From JAFDVJ01 sp964487505 (lineage in GTDB: Bacteria; Acidobacteriota; Blastocatellia; Pyrinomonadales; Pyrinomonadaceae), in assembly GCA_964487505.1 (NCBI GenBank), contig CAZARD010000159.1:1-7070 (forward strand): DNA of 7,070 nucleotides. The letters are read 5' to 3'. A program made the position numbers and the translations under genes. Within the stretch, counting starts at the first letter, position 1. Each line of letters starts with the position of its first letter. Under the pieces are notes generated by a model. It was not told the DNA's origin. It did not search any database and saw only the letters and a program-made list of their open reading frames with translations. Below, piece by piece: positions 4,062 through 7,070 of the stretch.

Positions 4062-6653
4062 ATGGCAAGACATTCGATCATACCGCTCGCCTTGGCCGTC
4101 GCTTTGCTGAGCCTCGCCGTCCCCGGCCAGTTATTGACGGACATTGAATCGTCGCTCGACAAACCTGTGAAGGTGATCCGCGTCGACGGCGACGTGTTCT
4201 TGCAGAAAGACCTGACCGAATACCTGAACCTGACGCTCGGCGCCGACGGGGACGACCCGGCGCGCGGCATCCTGAAGGCCTACTTTTTGCGCCCGCATCC
4301 AAGCGTCGCGACGACGCGGAAGTACTTTGAAGAAGCCTCCGCCGAATTCGGAGTTCCGGTTTCGCTGCTGATGGCGATCGGTCAGGTCGAGAACAACTGG
4401 ACCCAGACCGGTCCGACCATCGATCAGGGTTGGGGAGTGATGCATCTGGTGCGCAACCGCTATTGCGATACCCTCGGGGAAGCTGCCCGGCTGATACGTG
4501 TCCCCGAACAGGAACTGAAGGACGACGCCCGGCAAAACATCCGCGGTGCCGCCGCGCTGATCGCCGTTTACGCCAAAGGCGCCGGGTTTGATACTCGCGA
4601 CGCGTGGTTTCCCGCCCTTGAGCGGTTCAGCGGGCTGATCAGCCCCGAATTGAGGCGCGCACAGGCGAAGAACTATTTGGAAACCCTGCGCGAAGGCGTT
4701 TCGGCGAAGACCGTATGGGGAGAGGAGATAACGATCGCATCGGCGAAGGACGAGATCCTCGGCATCTATCCGGAAGACGCGGACCTGGAATCCCCCTTCG
4801 ATCGATTCCTGTCGAACGATCCGGCGAACTTGCTTCTTTCGCCCGATTACGGTCCCGCCCTGACCAACTGGGCCGCGACCTGCAACTACGCGTCAGGCCG
4901 GACAACCTCGATCGACACGTGGGTCAATCACTGGATCGGCACCGGAACATATCTCGGCGCGATCAGCTGGTTCCAAACGTGCCCGTGTCCGTCGGGAACC
5001 TGTCCGAGCAGTTGTCCAGGCACCTATCGGGGCTGCAGCGGCAGCAGTCCCATCGGACCGTCGAGCGCTCATTTCGTGATCAAGAACTCGAACGGCGAGA
5101 TAACCCAGATGGTCCCGGTCGCTTCCACCGCGTGGCACGCCGGGGCGTCGGGGTTTCCTTTGAACAACCCGAGATCGATCGGAGTCGAACACGAGGCCAC
5201 AGCCGCCAATCCGGGGATGTGGAACAGCGCCGCGATGCTCAACGCCTCAGCGACAATGGCGCGCTTCTTCCGGAATCAGTACGGTTTTCCGACGACTCAG
5301 AACACGAGTCCCGGCATCGCCGGCCACAACGATATGCCCGGCACTTCGACCGCCTGTCCCGGTCCTTTGCCCTGGACTTCGTGGATGGCGTATTTCAACG
5401 GCGCCGTCAACCCGCCGGCCAACGACGATTGTTCGGCGGCCGTCGCTCTGCCGGCAGGCACCACCTGCAGCTTCGTATCGGGAACCGTCCTCAATGCAAC
5501 GGCATCCGGCCTATCCAAGCCTTCGTGCGATGCCTTCGGAAATCCGAATATGTTCGATGTCTGGTACAAGTTCACCGCCGTTTCCGGCTCGCATACGGTC
5601 ATCGTCGATCCGGATTCGGGGGTCGGCGACCCGGTGCTGTCGGTCTACGGCGGATGCTCCGGGCCGCAGACGGGGTGCGCCGATGGCGGACAGGGCGTGA
5701 CCGAGACGCTGAACCTGACCGGACTGACCGTCGGAAACACTTATTTCGTCCGCATTTACGATTACGGCAGCATCGAGCCGACGGGCTCCGACGCAAGTTT
5801 CCGGATCTGCGTCACCCGTGACGTTTCCTCGTCCACCGGACCGTTCGACTTCGACGGCGATGGCAAGTCGGACATCTCGATCTATCGGCCGTCACTTGGA
5901 CAATGGTGGCTGGGCCGTTCGGCGGACGGAGTTATCGCTCACACTTTCGGCACTTCGTCCGATACGGTCGTGCCGGCCGATTTCACGGGAGACGGGAAAG
6001 CCGATGTCGCGATCTGGCGCAACGGCGAGTGGTTCGTTCTGCGCAGCGACGATTTCTCGTTCTACTCGTTCCCGTTCGGCGCGAGCGGCGACATTCCCGT
6101 TCCCGGAGACTACGACGGCGACGCGCGGGCCGATGCGGCCGTTTTCCGGCCTTCGAACGCGACCTGGTACATCCAACGGTCATCGGGCGGCACGGCGATC
6201 GAGGGATTCGGCGCCCCGACCGACCGGCCCGTGCCGGCCGATTACGACGGCGACGGCAAGGCCGACATCGCGATCTACCGTCCGGGCCTCGGACAATGGT
6301 GGCTCAACCGCTCGACGTCCGGCGTCATTGTTCACACGTTCGGCAACGCCGCCGACCGAAACGTGCCGGGCGACTACACCGGGGACGGAAAGGCCGATGT
6401 CGCGATCTGGCGGCCGTCAGGCGGTGAGTGGTTTATCCTCCGGAGCGAGGACGCGTCATTCTACTCGTTCCCGTTCGGCGCTTCCGGCGACCTGCCGGTT
6501 CCGGCAGACTACGACGGCGACGGCAGGTTCGATGCGGCAGTTTTCCGACCTTCGAACGCGACCTGGTATCTGAACAGATCGACATCGGGCCTATTGATCC
6601 AGGGCTTCGGACTGGGAACCGATCTGCCCGTTCCTAACACCTTCGTTCGCTGA
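4062..6653 (+). CDS. Secreted two-domain peptidoglycan hydrolase (SLT-like plus Amidase_2) with FG-GAP-like repeats
   Basis: An exported protein of 863 residues that probably cuts peptidoglycan in two ways. ATG 4062 has GGAGG at 4051-4055 with 6-base spacing and begins a signal peptide (1 to about 23: Arg/His head, then LALAVALLSLAVPG). Residues about 80-215 look SLT-like: candidate catalytic Glu E110 in GQVENNW, GWGVMHL at 123-129 and NIRGAAALIA at 159-168. Residues about 270-447 match Amidase_2 (N-acetylmuramoyl-L-alanine amidase). Likely zinc ligands are H290 (NHW), H422 (GHND) and C432 (ACPGP), with SIGVEHE at 372-378. A five-cysteine insertion sits at 307-325. Residues about 451-587, starting PPANDDC, are a beta-sandwich module of the pre-peptidase C-terminal (PPC)-like style. 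Residues 596-863 carry six D-x-[DT]-G-D-x-x-x-D loops, probably Ca2+-binding. Substrate (own wall or prey) is unknown; the amidase call is firmer than the SLT call. Confidence 0.9.
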   Translation: MARHSIIPLALAVALLSLAVPGQLLTDIESSLDKPVKVIRVDGDVFLQKDLTEYLNLTLGADGDDPARGILKAYFLRPHPSVATTRKYFEEASAEFGVPVSLLMAIGQVENNWTQTGPTIDQGWGVMHLVRNRYCDTLGEAARLIRVPEQELKDDARQNIRGAAALIAVYAKGAGFDTRDAWFPALERFSGLISPELRRAQAKNYLETLREGVSAKTVWGEEITIASAKDEILGIYPEDADLESPFDRFLSNDPANLLLSPDYGPALTNWAATCNYASGRTTSIDTWVNHWIGTGTYLGAISWFQTCPCPSGTCPSSCPGTYRGCSGSSPIGPSSAHFVIKNSNGEITQMVPVASTAWHAGASGFPLNNPRSIGVEHEATAANPGMWNSAAMLNASATMARFFRNQYGFPTTQNTSPGIAGHNDMPGTSTACPGPLPWTSWMAYFNGAVNPPANDDCSAAVALPAGTTCSFVSGTVLNATASGLSKPSCDAFGNPNMFDVWYKFTAVSGSHTVIVDPDSGVGDPVLSVYGGCSGPQTGCADGGQGVTETLNLTGLTVGNTYFVRIYDYGSIEPTGSDASFRICVTRDVSSSTGPFDFDGDGKSDISIYRPSLGQWWLGRSADGVIAHTFGTSSDTVVPADFTGDGKADVAIWRNGEWFVLRSDDFSFYSFPFGASGDIPVPGDYDGDARADAAVFRPSNATWYIQRSSGGTAIEGFGAPTDRPVPADYDGDGKADIAIYRPGLGQWWLNRSTSGVIVHTFGNAADRNVPGDYTGDGKADVAIWRPSGGEWFILRSEDASFYSFPFGASGDLPVPADYDGDGRFDAAVFRPSNATWYLNRSTSGLLIQGFGLGTDLPVPNTFVR
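5847..6641 (+). repeat. Duplicated triplet of FG-GAP-like units inside the hydrolase gene
   Basis: Six units carry calcium-type loops at residues 596, 640, 683, 727, 771 and 817. Units 1 and 4 share GQWWL, units 2 and 5 share SFYSFPFGASGD, and units 3 and 6 share AAVFRPSNATWY. The real period is therefore three units: 393 bases between the GGACAATGGTGG copies (5898 and 6291), and 399 bases between the CTTCGAACGCGACCTGGTA copies (6151 and 6550). Identity is high at the DNA level. Confidence 0.88.
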
Positions 6654-6941
6654 TCTCCCTTGCCGATCGCCTCGGGGGCCGGGTACGTTGATCTCCCGCA
6701 CGATGGCTTGCTTTGATCGTCTCCGATCCGGTGCCAGACACGAACAGAATCTTTCTTCCCGCAACTCGTAGGATCCGCGGCAGAATGTCCGAATAGAGCC
6801 GAAGACCGGCACGGCGTCTGCCCCGTTCCTTTTCGCCACGGATAGCGCGATCTCTAACAGATCATTCTGTGTTTCCTTCGCGCAAGTCGCGAGATCTTTG
6901 ACGGAATCCTCGGAGCCCAAATCACACGTTAGGATTTTCAT
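6591..6941 (-). CDS. Weak minus-strand frame, possibly a decayed gene or not coding
   Basis: From an ATG at 6941 a 116-codon frame reads MKILTCDLGSEDSVKDLATC, then about 40 more residues of plausible soluble-protein composition. It turns Arg-rich and ends inside the 3' end of the hydrolase gene on the other strand. No good Shine-Dalgarno precedes it, and third-position GC is lower than in the neighbouring genes. Around 6790-6700 a different minus-strand frame becomes the more protein-like one (GRKILFVSGTGSETI), which would fit a frameshifted relic. I recognise no family. Chance openness in GC-rich DNA is equally possible. The rest of 6654-7070 holds only the inverted repeat at its end. Confidence 0.2.
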   Translation of the reverse strand: MKILTCDLGSEDSVKDLATCAKETQNDLLEIALSVAKRNGADAVPVFGSIRTFCRGSYELREERFCSCLAPDRRRSKQAIVREINVPGPRGDRQGRSANEGVRNGQIGSQSEALDQ

Positions 6942-6973
6942 CTCAGGTGCTTGACGGGTTTCGGACTGGCTGA

Positions 6974-7063
6974 CGTTGCGCCCTTTGCGGTCTTTGCGGG
7001 GAAACGGCCCTTTTTGGCGAGTGGATGCCGGTTCCTCGCGCAAAGCCCGCAAAGATCGCAACG
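6974..7063. repeat. Imperfect long inverted repeat of GCAAAG/CTTTGC words
   Basis: The left arm (6974-7001) contains CGTTGCG, CTTTGCGG and CTTTGCGGGG. The right arm (about 7035-7063) contains GCGCAAAG, CCGCAAAG and CGCAACG in the mirrored order. The three matching blocks line up with identical spacing, giving about 26 paired positions with short mismatches, around a spacer of about 35 bases. It lies at the window edge and may continue beyond it. Confidence 0.65.
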
Positions 7064-7070
7064 GCGACAA

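Noticed and set aside
4715..5821. A 368-codon plus-strand frame inside the hydrolase gene
   Set aside because: It is very Arg-rich and overlaps the zinc-ligand-bearing amidase frame; it is a shadow of that gene.
5818..6573. A 251-codon plus-strand frame over the repeat tail
   Set aside because: It is Arg/Ser/Thr-rich, and its openness follows from the repetitive GC-rich DNA of the real frame.
6651..6697. TGATCTCCC direct repeat (6651-6659 and 6689-6697) as an attachment site or insertion scar
   Set aside because: Nine bases is too short, and nothing mobile lies between or beside the copies.

Overview
The window is about 7 kb of high-GC bacterial DNA (coding regions strongly G/C at third codon positions). 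It carries a housekeeping block, a 100-N scaffold gap, and an accessory block with one large secreted protein. The best guess for the source is an Acidobacteriota lineage near Blastocatellia/Pyrinomonadales. That guess is inference: it rests on the secreted protein's run of FG-GAP-like repeats and on the AT-rich palindromic intergenic elements, not on a marker-gene phylogeny.

Layout. Positions 3-3024 hold, all on the + strand, tadA, tRNA-Ser(CGA), the small SRP RNA (ffs), tRNA-Gly(CCC) and dnaX. This order resembles the tadA-SRP RNA-dnaX neighbourhood known from Bacillus subtilis. The intergenic spaces are filled by AT-rich inverted repeats built on GGATTTGG/GGATTTTGG words. dnaX contains an A9 run in slippery phase with stop codons close behind in both other frames, so it very probably makes a long tau and a short gamma form. 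Positions 3049-3148 are Ns, so the usual dnaX followers (ybaB, recR) can be neither confirmed nor excluded. Short GC-rich hairpin units lie just after the gap. A 68-residue TM2-like membrane protein follows (3325-3531), closed by a textbook rho-independent terminator.

Positions 3601-4061 are a 460-base non-coding leader with several palindromes. It precedes an 863-residue exported protein (4062-6653) that combines a signal peptide, an SLT-like lytic transglycosylase region, a zinc amidase (Amidase_2) with a Cys-rich insertion, a beta-sandwich module, and six calcium-loop repeats arranged as a duplicated triplet. The last 400 bases hold no convincing gene; they contain a long imperfect inverted repeat and a weak minus-strand frame.

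Functionally, the first block serves tRNA editing, protein targeting and replication. The second encodes an envelope or extracellular peptidoglycan-cutting enzyme. Nothing in the sequence links the two blocks beyond proximity. The observations most worth following are the dnaX slippage site, the two-enzyme architecture of the secreted hydrolase, and the palindrome family around the RNA genes.
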